Notes under the pieces: generated by a model | What the model was told of the DNA's origin: nothing | Databases searched by the model: none | The model's input: only the letters and a program-made list of their open reading frames with translations | In this document: piece after piece, positions 12,475 through 24,239 of the stretch | Numbering within the stretch: the first letter of the stretch is position 1 | Layout of the letters: the number at the start of each line of letters is the position of its first letter | DNA from: Tetradesmus obliquus | Lineage: Eukaryota; Chlorophyta; Chlorophyceae; Sphaeropleales; Scenedesmaceae | Direction of reading: 5' to 3' | Assembly (NCBI GenBank): GCA_030272155.1 | Contig: CP126192.1 | Location: 2,638,501-2,702,500 of the forward strand | DNA: 64,000 nucleotides | Program-made: the position numbers and the translations under genes

Positions 12475-13230
12475 GGTGTGCTTGCAGGCAAGTGCCTGAC
12501 TAGCCTATTTACGGCGCAACTTAAATGCTATTATGAACCTGTATCGATTAGTAGCCACATGCTGTCAGCCCTTTAGAGGGTGATGTCCAAACTTATATTG
12601 CTGCTGGCCAGGTCAGCGACTGAGCAGAAACTGCGAACAGGCAGTTGTACTAACAAACAACTAAAAATGTGGTTTTGCCGATGCACGATTCAAAGACACG
12701 TGCGTCTGTCCTTTAGCTGCCGGGTGACAAACGAAGTGGCAGCCGAGGTCATCAGCTGGCTTATAGAATAAGCTGCCCAATGCTTACAGCACTTACAGTA
12801 AAGCTTCTAAGAGTTTGATCCGAAGCAGGTGAATTAGCCAGAACGAGCAGTGCAGGGTTTGGGGCAGAGGATGACAGAAGGTGTCATCTGACAACTGCTG
12901 GGGCCCCTGATTCTTATGCGCTCGTATGCGTTGCAGGACACGGCGATCCTTGTCTGCCATCTTCAGCCTGAGAAGTTTAACATCAGGGTCTGAGCAATTC
13001 GCGTTCCTGCACTAATTACCTGTCAACAGCAGTTGCTGGCCAGCTTTAACAGACTGCTGCTGCAGTTTCGCGGTTCTGCATAAAGCCTTGACACAAAGCA
13101 AGCAACGGTTCCCCATACAATATCTGAGGGGCACACATCAAGCACTCTTCAGCGTGAAACAGTCCTCAGCCCATAGCAACACCACCAGTGCTGATCACTC
13201 CCACAGCTGCTGCTGCAGCCGCAGCGCAGC
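12475..13230. promoter_or_regulatory. Divergent intergenic region between TRF4-like and MED7
   Basis: The 756 bp hold both transcription starts of a head-to-head pair. No gene-like ORF is present and I recognise no promoter element. Confidence 0.45.
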
Positions 13231-14796
13231 ATGGCAGCAGAGCCAGCAGGCGCTGCTGGTCCTAAGGAGGATGCCTTTGACCAGTTCCCTGCCCCGCCCA
13301 ACTTCTACAAGCTGTATGAAGCAGGCCCGGGCGCAGGGCCAGCGCCGCCAGCGCCTGTGCAGGGCGTCATCCATGCACTCGGGGAGGCGTTTGACCCGGT
13401 GGGTGCCAGCCTGCTGCAGCAAGTCCCAGAGCTGTACACGAGTCTTGCAGGCAGCTGATCATCAGAAGGTTGTTGCTGATGACAGTAATGAAGCAGCTAG
13501 CAGCGAGCTTGCAACCGTGCGGCAGCTGCACTGCCTTGATGGGCTGGATTGCACCTGACTCTGTGTTTGATGCATGATGCCTGCTCCTGTGTTGCCTTGC
13601 AACAACCGTGCATCAGCAACCAGCAATTAAGCGGGCACATGCGTCCTTTTGTTCGTGGTTTAGTTCATCAGCTATGCAGCATCTCAGCACCCACTGTTGT
13701 GACTACCTGCCTCTGTTACCTGGCTGCTGTACTCCCAACAGGACGAGCAATATGTCGCTCCACTGCCTGTCAGCCGCATGTACCAGATTCAGCAGGATGG
13801 CTCAGTAGGTGAGCGGCAGCGCACCACATACCATCCAGCCTTGCCATATCTTGATTGGTTTGGGCAATGTGCAGCACTGAAGCACTACACCAAGCTGCAG
13901 CTACCCTATTGTGCCTTGAACACCCAGCAGCAGTGTGTATGTATGCACTGCTGCTCACCCCTCTTCAACACTACCGCCGCCGCCGCCGCCGCAGCAGCAG
14001 CAGCAGCAGCAGCGGCATGGTCAGATACTTTCCTTGAATTCCTGCACGCACAGCAGACATCATTGCGTGCCTTGCCTGCACCTCTCAATCCATCCATCCT
14101 TCCATCCATGCTCACCCGACATCACCCCTGCTGCTCCTGCCCCTACCCCCAACCACAGACATCAGGGCCGAGCTGCTGCGGCTGAACCGCGGGCTGCTGT
14201 TCATGTTCCTGGAGCTGCTGCAGGTGCTGGTTGACCAGCCCAGCCAGTACAGCGGCAGCCTCAGCGAGATCCTGGGCGTGCTGTTCAACATGGCGCACCT
14301 GCTCAACATGGCGCGGCCCCTGCAGGTGCGGACGCTGTTACCGGCATGTGTGGTAGCTTGCAGTGGTATATGGTGTAGACATAGAGATAACATACGTATT
14401 CAGCATGGTGTGGCTGACGGCGTGATTGCTGCGGTGAATTTGGTGTTGTGATGGTGCTGATGGGAGCAGGGGGTGGTGCGGTGAGTGGTTTGTGTGGCGG
14501 TGTAGGCGATGCACTGTTGGAAGCTTGCTGTATCTGACTTTGACATTGCTGGCCACTGCTGCCCCCTGCAGGCGCGCGAGACGTTGAAGCATGCGCTGCG
14601 CACGCAGATAGCAGAGAAGCAGGCTGCACTGGCAGCGCTGCGCAGTCAGTCTGCCAAGGTGCGGCAGGAGCTGCTGGCTGTCACGCAGCAGCTGGCAGCA
14701 GTGGGCGGTGATGCAGCAGAGTCGGCGCAGCGGCCGGCGGCACAGCAGCAGCAGCAGCAGCAGCAGCAGCCAGCAGCAGCTATGAATGAAGGGTGA
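13231..14796 (+). CDS. MED7: Mediator complex subunit MED7
   Basis: Middle-module subunit of Mediator, which pairs with MED21 and links activators to RNA polymerase II. Exon 1 begins at 13231 with PAPPNFYKLYEAG and VQGVIHALGEAFDP, matching the PPPPFYKLY and IQGTYVCFG stretches of MED7, and ends near VPELYT (about 13440). Later exons: 13742-13808 (VAPLPVSRMYQIQQDGSV), 14159-14325 (DIRAELLRLNRGLLFMFLEL, DQPSQYSGSLSEI, FNMAHLLNMARPLQ) and 14572-14796 (ARETLKHALRTQIAEKQ, then a poly-Gln/Ala tail). About 220 residues. Exon 2 starts in phase 0, but no good phase-0 donor is visible after VPELY. The true junction may use a weak GT, a GC donor, or an extra micro-exon, so that boundary is uncertain. 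A TGTAA lies near 15113. Family identification is strong because the central helices align without gaps to the plant protein. Confidence 0.87.
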
Positions 14797-16688
14797 CTGC
14801 CGCTGGCCATGAGCAGGAGCGGCTTTGAGCGGTGCTGGAAGCAATAGCAGTAGCAGTCTGATGGACGCGTTGCTCTTAGTCTGGTGCACACTGGCCGTTA
14901 TGTGTGCGTGCTGCCAGGAGTACTTGAGTAGAAACATGATACATACTGGTGTGCGGGTGCAAGTCGCTGGTGACCTGTCACCTGGTTACCTGTGACCAGA
15001 ACGTGGCAGCAGAGCACGCACAGTGTTGCATCTACAAGACAAGATAGGCGCATGTGCTGCGGCGTGTTTACCCTCTAGAGGGATGAGAAGTGCACAGCAG
15101 GACGCTTCAAATGTAACCTTGCACCTGATCGTGCAGAAGGATGCAGTCTCAGTCCTTCCAGTCTCAAGTGTCCCTGCCTTTCAAACTGTGCTGAAGGACA
15201 CTGGCATGCCTATGCATGCATTTCAAAGTGCAGTCTGGTGCTGGACACCATAATATCCATGCAAGTAAGCAACTGCGCAAAAGGGTGTCGGCACACACAC
15301 CCATGCATGCATGAAGAACTTTGCCATTGACTCTGTACAATTGTCTAATTGTGTAACACAAAAGGCGAAGGTGCTAGGACCCACAAGTAGCTACAAAGGC
15401 GACAGCTTTCTTCAAAGAGCCCTCCTGCCTTCTCAAGCAGTACAACACAGCGGATGTCTAGTGCTGTGAAAGCAGATACGAAGTGACGCGCTGCGCCTTG
15501 CTCAAGACTGGCAATAGCGACCTCATAGAACCCACGAAGTAACGACCTTAGCACCCAGGGCGACTCAGTGCGCACAACCAGGTGGAAACTCAGCAACGCT
15601 GTACAACCCCGCACAAACGTTCAGCAGAAGTGCTAGGACCCACAAGTAACCGTAAGCACTTGTGGGTGTCCTCTCTTTCTCCAGCAGCAAAGGCGGCATC
15701 TTCAAGAACTTTCTTGCCGTCTCATGCAGTACTACTGCATAGTATGCAGCCCTAGGGTATGTTTTTCAAAACATGTTTGCCGTGCAACACGAGCTATGAC
15801 AGCACTGAACCCAAGCAGTGACTAGCTCATAAAACCATGCAACTTGGTGCGTATATCAATCAAGGATGGATCCACAACGCTGTATTGTGTAGCACACAAA
15901 CACAGCCAGCTGCTTCATGTGTTGACTAGGTGTAGTAACGCTGTTCAGTGTAAAACACAAGTCAAGATCATTGTTCAGTGTAAAACACAAGTCAAGATTA
16001 ACACATGCTGAGAAGGTGTCTCTTGTAGTATGGCACCCAGGGGCTGTTGCCAACCAGGTTGAAGCTAGGAAGGCTGCATAGCGTAGCACAAAAGACCAGA
16101 CCGTACTCAGAAAGCGGCTGAGGGCTTTGAGCAGCTGTGGATTGCATATGATAGTGCAGCTACTGACTGCTTCATGGGTAGTTGGGCTGCAGACTGGGAG
16201 ACCGGCCCTCCACTACGGCACAACCATGAACAGCAGCGCTGCCATGACAGTGCAGCACGTGCTCCTGAACTTTTACATGGCAAACGCGAGCTGCTTGCAT
16301 GCCTGCGCTATTTCCTTAGCAGTCAACGCTCCGTGAAACAGAATGCTGTGTAGTGTAGTGCAGTTGGCGATCTCGTGCGGTGCACAGTTGCAGCACAACC
16401 AGATCCTGCAAGTTGTGCGCATTTCCTCTTCACCACACATCATATGCATCACACACAAACTGGCAAAACTAGTGGCTGCGGAACAAATGCGCCCTTTGCA
16501 AGTCCAGCAATCGCATCAGCAACAGCAACCAAAGTGAACTAGCAACAGGCAAAAATGCGTACTAGCAACACAGCCATAAGTACGTACTAGCAACACAGGG
16601 ACGCCATTTGAAAAGCGTGCACTAGCAACACAGTGCAAAGTGCTGCCAGGCACTACAGTGCTGTATCCTTAATGCGCGCCGCGTGCCG
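14797..16688. other. Gene-poor stretch with diverged tandem repeats
   Basis: About 1.9 kb between MED7 and the protease gene. Phrases recur: GTGCTAGGACCCACAAGTA near 15372 and 15630, TGTTCAGTGTAAAACACAAG twice at about 15940-15995, and ACTAGCAACACAG four times at about 16540-16640. A minus-strand ORF at 15345-15614 (89 codons) has no recognisable motif. It looks like decayed repetitive DNA. Confidence 0.45.
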
Positions 16689-16816
16689 TCAACCCAAGTG
16701 TGTGCTGTATGCTCACAACCCAAGCGAGCGCTGCACGCTCACAACCCAAGTGTGTGCTGTATGCTCACAACCCAAGCGCGCGCTGCGTGCTCACAACCCA
16801 AGCGCACGCTGCGCAC
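16689..16816. repeat. 26-bp minisatellite, five units
   Basis: Five units of about 26 bp sharing the core CACAACCCAAGYGYGYGCTG, each differing at a few bases. It lies 25 bp past the stop codon of the protease gene, so inside its predicted 3' UTR. Confidence 0.8.
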
Positions 16817-16840
16817 TGACTATCCACATACCGGCCACGC

Positions 16841-19800
16841 TCACATTGCAGCATTTGGCAGCACCATCATGCGCTTAGCCCAGAGGTCAGACAGTGGCTT
16901 CTCAGCCATAATGGGGCTCCAGTAGTTGTCACATGTGTTGCTGCATGTGACTGCTGCAGTCGTCACATGGCTGACTGCGATGCAGCACTGGTCAGGCGCA
17001 TACAGCGCACAGGATCCACTGTTGCCCTGGAGAGACGTCAGTGGCATGTGCACCTTGTTGGGACCCTTACCAAGGGTGCCTCCTGGGAACCTTGCTGGCC
17101 CGATGTGTGACAGCTCGCACCTGATGTCACAGGTCTTGCAGTCTTTGCCAATGTAGCTCCAGTTTTCGATGTCAGCGGATGTTGCAGGCTGCACGAAAAC
17201 AGCAGGACAAACTGACCATGCTCAATTTGCTCAACGCTTAGATCTTCGAGCAGTGCCAGAAGCTTTCTAGAGCTCAGCAATGTGTCATGTACAGGTGATA
17301 TGCTAAAACATGTTGCGTCAACTAGCCGCATTTGAATTTGCTAGCAAGTGAGTTCACGTGCTAGAGTGCCAAACAGGAGAAGCTAGGCTGCACACACGCT
17401 CCATCTGCATTTGCAGCAGCTTACATCATAGTTGTCCAGGTAGTTATACTGGTAGTAGGAAGGCAGCGCCTTTGGCTGCGCTAGGAAGATGATGGCCTGA
17501 TCGTAGTTCTGCGCAGGGTTCACAGCCAGGTCGCGGTTGTGCCAGCTGACCCCGTTGGCCTCTAGCGTCATGCCTGGGCGTGCATCACAGCGCTTCTCAT
17601 CAGACACCCCTGGTGCACCACAAAAGTACGAGTCAGCAGCAGTGCCAGCCACCGTCGTGCTACTCGGCAAGCAGCTTACTGAGCAGGATCAGAACGGCAT
17701 TGCAAAAATGGTTCACCAAAGCAGTCATTGATCATTGTCATTGTGTCACACTGTTGTGTGTGAAAATGGTTGCTCTTTAAGGTGCAGTCACACAACGCGT
17801 TTATACAGGAGGGCATATGCAAAGCAACAAACAACCTGAAGCACACGTGACAGCCAGGGGCTAAGAGCAAGCTTGTACTGCCTGTATGGGATGCACCATG
17901 CACAACAGCACACTCAGAACTGCGGATACATCTGGGGTTCCAACTCGTCGTTGGATGGAGCATAAATGTATTGTATGCACTGCAGGTAACACTGCACTTA
18001 GAACCTCAAAGGTCCACATCCAGTGTAAGCATTGAAGCATGCTGTTTAAGGTCACCCTGGCGAGGTTCAACTGCACACAGTCACACATTGCTGCTCACCA
18101 TCGGTATTGTCGTAGTTGTAACACACCTGTGTAACAGCAGCAGATCAAGGACACAGGTGTTGAGTGCATTTGCACACAGATCTGAAACGTGGCGCATATC
18201 ATCTTGCACACTGTGTCCTGCAAGTGTCTGCTTTTGCAAGCATGTTGTTTTTTGTGTTCTGTAGTGAGTGGCTCATAAAATGGTGTGCCGCACATCACAA
18301 GGCAGGACACTCTGTTTCCACTCTGAGCGGCAAATGTGGCAGCGGCATAACAGGCATAACCACTGCGCAGCCGCCAGATGTTACCGACATCATTCTGAGT
18401 TGTGTTGGGTTACCATCCACTGTGTTGCTCCTGTGCGTCTGTCAGTCGGGTTCACCATGTTTTGTCCGTTGGGGCACGCAATGTGTGTTAGGGTATGAGA
18501 GTTCCACTGTTTGTGTGCACTGCACATACTCACCAAGACTTTCACGACAGTATAGGGCAGAGCTTTGACGTTGCAGGGGTCAACTGTCCGATCATAGCCA
18601 CCTGGCGCCTTCTCGAGATCTTCCAACCTGCCCCTCCTGTGGTCACGACAGCGTAACATGGCACAGCATAATGCCACAGGGAATGCATTCAGGTGCATTT
18701 GTGGTGTGAACGCCTGCAATGTGTCAGCATGCTTGCGTGGTGTCTCTGCCATCCAAGCAGCCACGAGTGGCTGCAGCCCATGGCAACACTATCCTGGCCA
18801 TGACAAGCGTTTTGTGTACCATTGAGCGGAGGCGTTGAATGAATGAGATGCAGTTGGCACTGCCAGCAGCAGCGGCGACAGTGGAGTCCAGCACCCAGGC
18901 AAAGCAGAGTGACAGCTATACAGCCGCGTCGCGCTGTTGCTTTCTAAAACGAAGGCAGGCAAAAAGCTGAAGCCACCTTGTTTGACAGAGGCGCAGCTCA
19001 AAGGCTCATCTGCCCTGCAGCCCACAATCACACCCCTATAAACAGCTTTCCTCAACCACATGTGTATCAAGTAACATCTCATTGATACTCACACAGTTAA
19101 CTCATTGATACTCACACAGTTATGTCTTGCTCTTTTTACACCGTTCATGCTGATGGCCTTAAGCCCCACATCCCCACATTTCTAGCACTCACTGAAGTCC
19201 TTTCAAGTATGTTACTTGTCTCTTCAAGATAAGCACTTACCTGCGATCTCGCAGTCCCACGATCCGCATTTCAAACCTGTGAACAGCTCTCCTCAAGCAC
19301 TGTTGTCAAAGTGAACTTCAGTCAAAGTCCCACGAGTCACATATGCACTGCTTGCACATTGCACGCTTCCTTATGGCCCACCTGTAGTCCCAGGGGTCTA
19401 TGCAGTGCGCTGCCATCAGCACCAATCCATTGCTGAGCGTGTTGCCACTGCAGGAGCCGGTGTAGCTGCACGTAGCTTTCCCACAAGGGCTGTTGACAGT
19501 GCAGGCACCAGGTGCAGCATTTGCCGGAGGCCAGTTGAAGGTTGTGAAGACAAGCACCTTGCCCTGCCCATCTGCCTTTGGAGTGCCGGCTGCAGCAGCT
19601 TTGCGCTGCATGGCATCGTCCGTGCAGAGGTTCGCAGGGTTTGCGGCGCTGCGGCCGGCTGGGACGTCTGCATTTGGCGGCAGCTGCAGGGTGCCGGCTG
19701 AGATGTCCGTGGGGATCCAATCCCGCTCTACAGCAGCAGCAGCAGCTGCCGTCGCGCTGCGGCGCAGAGCAGGGAGCTCCTCAAAGGACAGTGGTTTGGG

Positions 19801-20560
19801 CACGGGAATCTTGCACTTGCCGGCGCCAGCGCAGCAGTACTCTGCACGATGTGAGTTGAGCAGCAGGGTGCACACGGCGTGAGGTTGTCGACTGGTTTGA
19901 AGCCTGCTTGTTGTGTAGGTGCTTCTTGTGTGTGGGATGATGCAGCTACAGTCAATGGGCATACGGATCATTTTGTTGTCATTATTTAGTCGTGTGCAAC
20001 CAGCCAACTTTGAATGAACCAACTTCACAGCTGCCATGCTTGCTTTTGTGCTGCTCCCAGATTGGCAGCAACTTATGTTCGTTACAACAACCTGGCAGTC
20101 GCTACAACAAGACGCAACTGCTGCGCTTGGGTACATCAAAGCTGCTGCAGCACACTCAGCAACCACATGATGATGGCATACACACACCAAAAGCTGTCGC
20201 ATGCAGCACAGCCTGCGCTGCCAGGAAGCGACTTGCTCCTGCAGCAGTTGATGTGCCTCTGGAATAAGTGCCGTCACAATCACCTGTGGGTGGCGGTGGT
20301 GGCGTCTCACAGGTCACAGCGCAGACACCCTGCACAGCAAGCAGACAATGTGGAAAGATAAGAGATCCCCTTACCATTACTATTATTACTATCATGCATA
20401 ATCACTCATGAAAGTAATGTATCGTCATATTCATTATCAACTTCAACAAGGTGCGGCTCAGCACCTCACCATGGTGTACCAGTATCCTTTCCAGTTTTTG
20501 GGGCCGGCACTGTTGGTGCCAGCACTGCTGGCAGCAGCCTTGGGGAACACAAAGGGCTGT

Positions 20561-20616
<56 letters not shown>

Positions 20617-21880
20617 AAGCAGCAGCACAAGCAGCAGCAAAAGCAGGTGTTTAATGAAAGCTGCCTGCGTAGCAATCACTAGTACAGCAGCTTGACACTG
20701 TGTGGACGCACGTGGTGGTGTACAATGGTGCATGCTACCCATATAACGTAGAAAAGCACCACATTCCTTGTGTACATAGGGCGCGGCAGCGTCAAAATGC
20801 CCTGGTCTCAGTATCACCACAGCTAGTCTTCTGGAGAGGCAAAAATAACTATGTCACTGAAATTATACCAACCTGTAACATGTTAGTAACATGTCACAAC
20901 TCACCTTCCTGGGGCAGCACACCAGGCCGTCCTTGCAGTACCGGTTGTACTTCCAGAGCGTCCTGGGGGTGGCTTGCCAGAGGTAGCAGGGAGCCTGTTG
21001 GGCACGCCATGCAAGCAACACCAAACCAAGACACAGCATTAGATTGATGCAGTAGGCTCAAGCCTGAGCCTGCTGGCCCGGTGCGGACTATAAGCAAACT
21101 ATCAGGGCGGCTGATGGACAACATCAAAGGCACGGGCAAGCCAGCCCCGAGCGTCACACCATGCCAATATAGTCAACACTGCACATCTATCGTATGTGTG
21201 ACACCAGTTGGGCCACAGTAGTATCGGCATTCGCCCCTCGCCCCGCGTTTGTAGCAGAAGCAGAAGGAAACACTACTTCGAAGCACACCACAAGCGCTGC
21301 GGCATTATGTTGCACATAACACAGCTCAGGCATTGAGTTCTTGTGCTCACAGCATAAGAAGTCATTCCTGACTGCAATGAATGTGCTCTTACCCCCACAT
21401 TGCCTCCTGGCCAGTAGTAGACGAAATTCTTGGGGTCAGCAACAGCAGCCGTCTCCGCCTGGGCCAGGCCGCGGCCAAGGCCAACTGCAACATCAGCAGG
21501 AGCAGCAGCAGCAGCAGCCCGGGTTGGGCACACGAGTGTGTTCAGCTTGAGCAAGATCATCAGCACTGCGCTACATTCCGGCAGCGGCAGCAGCAGCAGC
21601 AGAGGCAACAATAGGAGCACGTACAGTGGCAGTACCTCATTCAAGTCAGCATGAGCAGCAGCAATAGGCAGCAGCAGCAGCAGTAGCAGCAGCATGCACA
21701 GGCTGCTGAACGCTTTGCACATAGAATGCCTTGCTAGGAAAAGGGCTTGGTGCCCATATTGGTGTTCTGAAGTGAAAGTGCTGTTGATGGCTGCTCACCA
21801 CCATTGACATCTTCAGCAGCCAAAGCACAGGCGAGAGTGAACAGCAGTGCGCACAGCATGTGCATGACGTTGTCAGCCAT
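16841..21880 (-). CDS. Secreted cysteine-rich trypsin-like (PA clan) serine protease
   Basis: Eleven exons joined in phase: 21880-21799, 21484-21393, 20994-20905, 20556-20470, 20329-20284, 19841-19382, 19276-19241, 18636-18534, 18126-18099, 17609-17425, 17188-16841; 518 residues. The N-terminus is a signal peptide (hydrophobic MLCALLFTLACALA). A Cys-rich part follows (YCKDGLVCC, VCAVTCE, YCCAGAGKCK). The catalytic triad is readable: NGLVLMAAHCID (His, about 279), NYDQAIIFLAQP (Asp, about 378) and LQGNSGSCALY (Ser, about 460). The family usually has GDSGG, so the Ser motif is divergent. A secretory or wall role follows from the signal peptide and is inference. Intron 3 has an 18-copy CTG run before its acceptor. 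An alternative in-frame start at 21722, reading through intron 1, also begins with a signal-like peptide. The exons are short and the family distant, so individual small exons (7 and 9) are less certain. Confidence 0.74.
20561..20614. repeat. (CAG)18 microsatellite; CTG in the sense of the protease intron
   Basis: Eighteen uninterrupted AGC triplets, immediately upstream (minus-strand sense) of the acceptor of exon 4 of the protease gene. In that sense it reads (CTG)18 followed by CTACAG and could serve as the polypyrimidine tract. Confidence 0.9.
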
Positions 21881-22781
21881 CCTGCCGTACTTCAACTGGT
21901 GCCAGAACTTCACGTGATCCTGCAGCAGCGCATGACCACACGCTTCAGTAAAGCAGCAGGAGGAGCAGCAAGTGAAGGACAACAGCAGGTGCACCCCCTG
22001 CAGGGAGGCTCCCAGCTGGGTGTTACACTGGGAGGGGTGTGGGGTACCGTCACCCCCGTGCAAAGGGGCCTTATGTTGCCAGTTTGACGTACACAGACTC
22101 TATAGCAGTTACAATTTACGTAAGACGCGTTTACGAACGCTGCTGGTGGCGCAATTAGGGCGCACACGGTTTCGCACTAGTGTCACCGCACCGGGCGACC
22201 AGTCAGACTGGCAGGCAGCAGCTCACAATGGCTCATCGTCCACAGAACCGGTCTATTACTTTGCTGTTGCTTTACGGCAGCAAACGCTATGGATGGCGCA
22301 GCGTAGGCAGGTGCGACACGACTGAAGGCACCGACATGCCGCAAACTGCGGTAAGCAGCGTAGTGACGATGAGCAAGTTGTCGAAGCTGCTACAACTATT
22401 TAGCGCTGCTTCCTGACGATGCATACAACCAGATCATGGGACAGCAGTGGTTTGAGGCGGATGTTGCTGATCTGTTGCAACCCTGCCATTGCTTGCTGTC
22501 CGAGGCTCATGATACGCACAAAGTTTACAACTGGCTACTACTGGTGGGCTCACGTTCAATCAGACGCTTTGCCGTTGAACTGGTCGAGTCTCGAAACATG
22601 CAGGGGACCCTTTTTTGGGCTGATCACTGGCTCTTTGTGTGTCTGTGAGGTGTCATATGAGCTTGATTTACTAGATCAAAAGTTTCGTGCAAATCTTTTT
22701 GTCAGTGTCATCACTCGTGCACGTCGATAACATGTCAGAAGCGAACGTCAGCAAGGGGGCCCCGGGTGTACATGTACAACA
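21881..22781. promoter_or_regulatory. Upstream region of the protease gene
   Basis: This 0.9 kb lies 5' of the protease start and left of the inverted-repeat element. Only short ORFs without family resemblance are present (22419-22730 on plus is the longest). The promoter is presumably here. Confidence 0.35.
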
Positions 22782-23311
22782 TGTTGACTCCCCTTAACTC
22801 CTGTCACACCCCTTGGGGCGGAGGAAAATTGGCGGAAGTTTAGTGATTCTGCTTGCACAGCTGTGTTGTACGTGGCCTGAAAGGGCCAAAGCAACATAGT
22901 GTAATTTTAGCTTTTTTAACTTCTGCTACCTCCCAACTTCCACAAATTTCGGCTGTCCCACTGAATTTTCACTGCTAACTTCCCATAGAGAGTCTCTTCT
23001 CTGGGAGTCAAGGAAAGTTAGGGCAGCAGCTAACTCTCGTAAATCCCAGGCTGTCACTCATGCCTCCCTGCACGTGCCTTGCCACTAGATCCCACTAGCC
23101 CAACTTCCCAGTTTTTCGCTTTGCCCAAAATTTAACCCCCAAACTCCACTGCTTCACCAGCTTTTTCTGAAAAATTGAGATTTTAGTGGATGTTACCATA
23201 CACGCAGCCTTGTGACGCTTCTTAATACATTTCTGCCGATTCAAAAGTACTAACTTCCACCATTTACCCTTCTGCCCCAAGGGGTGTGACAGGAGTTAAG
23301 GGGAGTCAACA
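22782..23311. mobile_element. Non-autonomous DNA transposon (MITE-like) with 38-bp perfect TIRs
   Basis: Bases 22782-22819 and 23274-23311 are perfect inverted copies, beginning TGTTGACTCCCCTTAACTCC. Similarity continues imperfectly inward for about 30 bp (GGCGGAAGTTTAGT on the left against GGTGGAAGTTAGTA on the right). The 530-bp body is AT-richer than its surroundings and encodes nothing recognisable; the 61-codon minus ORF at 23095-23280 is Lys-rich filler. No clear target-site duplication abuts the repeats. Outside them a second, broken inverted similarity (GACGTNAGGGGG-like) suggests the true ends may lie slightly further out. No transposase is present, so the superfamily is unassigned. 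Confidence 0.8.
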
Positions 23312-24239
23312 CCCCCTTACGTCAGCGATAGTCACAAACCGGTCCCACCACCACAACCGCAGATGAGGCGCTTAACGACACCATATCAGTAGCGCCTACT
23401 ATGACAAAAAGGCGACCCGAGTGATTATGCAGAGTGGGTCGGGGTGAAAGGGCAGTCATGCTGTTAAGTTGTGCATGACAGCACGTATGTGCATGCCCAT
23501 ACGCATGGGCATGCAAACATCATGATGACTTACACCAGCCGTGATTGCGTAGGGAGGCATTGTTCATGCAAAATCATTTTTTAGCGACTCAAACTGTATG
23601 GCAAGTATCCAGCTGCTGCTCTAGAGATCTCAGCAACCGCATGTGACTTGTGCAGGGTTACACCTGCACTGCAACTGCAAGACATCTCATTATGCTTGTC
23701 AATCATGCATGTAAAGATGTATACAACGTGTAAAACGCATTCAACCGTGCAATCTGCCGAAAAGTCTATATGTGTCAGCAGAGTCACCCAGCGTAACCAG
23801 CAGCTGGATTACAGCGGCAGTGGGCTGTGACACTGGTCAAACGCAGAGATATCTGTGGTCGACTGTGGTGAGCAGTGAGTAAATTCACTAATCCGCCCCA
23901 CTACGTACACTGCGATCAGGCGTCGTGTCATTACATGATTGTATGTAAGCACTTGTCCATCTTAAGTTACATATAATGGTAAGGCGTACCTCATCCAGCT
24001 GAGACCGGTCAATCTCCATGATGCTGCACACTGTCAAATTGACATCGTCACCTTTGTGTGCAATGCTACTATAAGCACAGCTGACACCACCATGTGTTTG
24101 AGCTCCATGTCTGTAGAGGTGATGAACAGCTGGTTCAAGTTACGCCTGAGCCGTATGAATTGCCAGGTACCAAACTGGTGCTCATTGTTGTTTGCCAAAG
24201 CAGTCCCCAGTGATGTAGTGTCACAACAGCGTGCCGCAC
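23312..24239. other. Intergenic region, 3' of the TraB-domain gene
   Basis: No gene recognised. Minus-strand TGTAA signals (ttaca) occur near 23931 and 23966, about 300 nt beyond the TraB-domain stop, fitting its polyadenylation. Confidence 0.4.

Noticed and set aside
18789-19082. Possible extra protease exon (GVIVGCRADEPLSCASVKQG)
   Set aside because: Exons 7 and 8 already join in phase without it. The segment resembles a diverged copy of exon 7 sequence and is better explained as another junction duplication.
22419-22730. Plus-strand ORF adjoining the large inverted-repeat element, considered as a transposase remnant
   Set aside because: It lies outside the terminal repeats and shows no DDE or other transposase motif.
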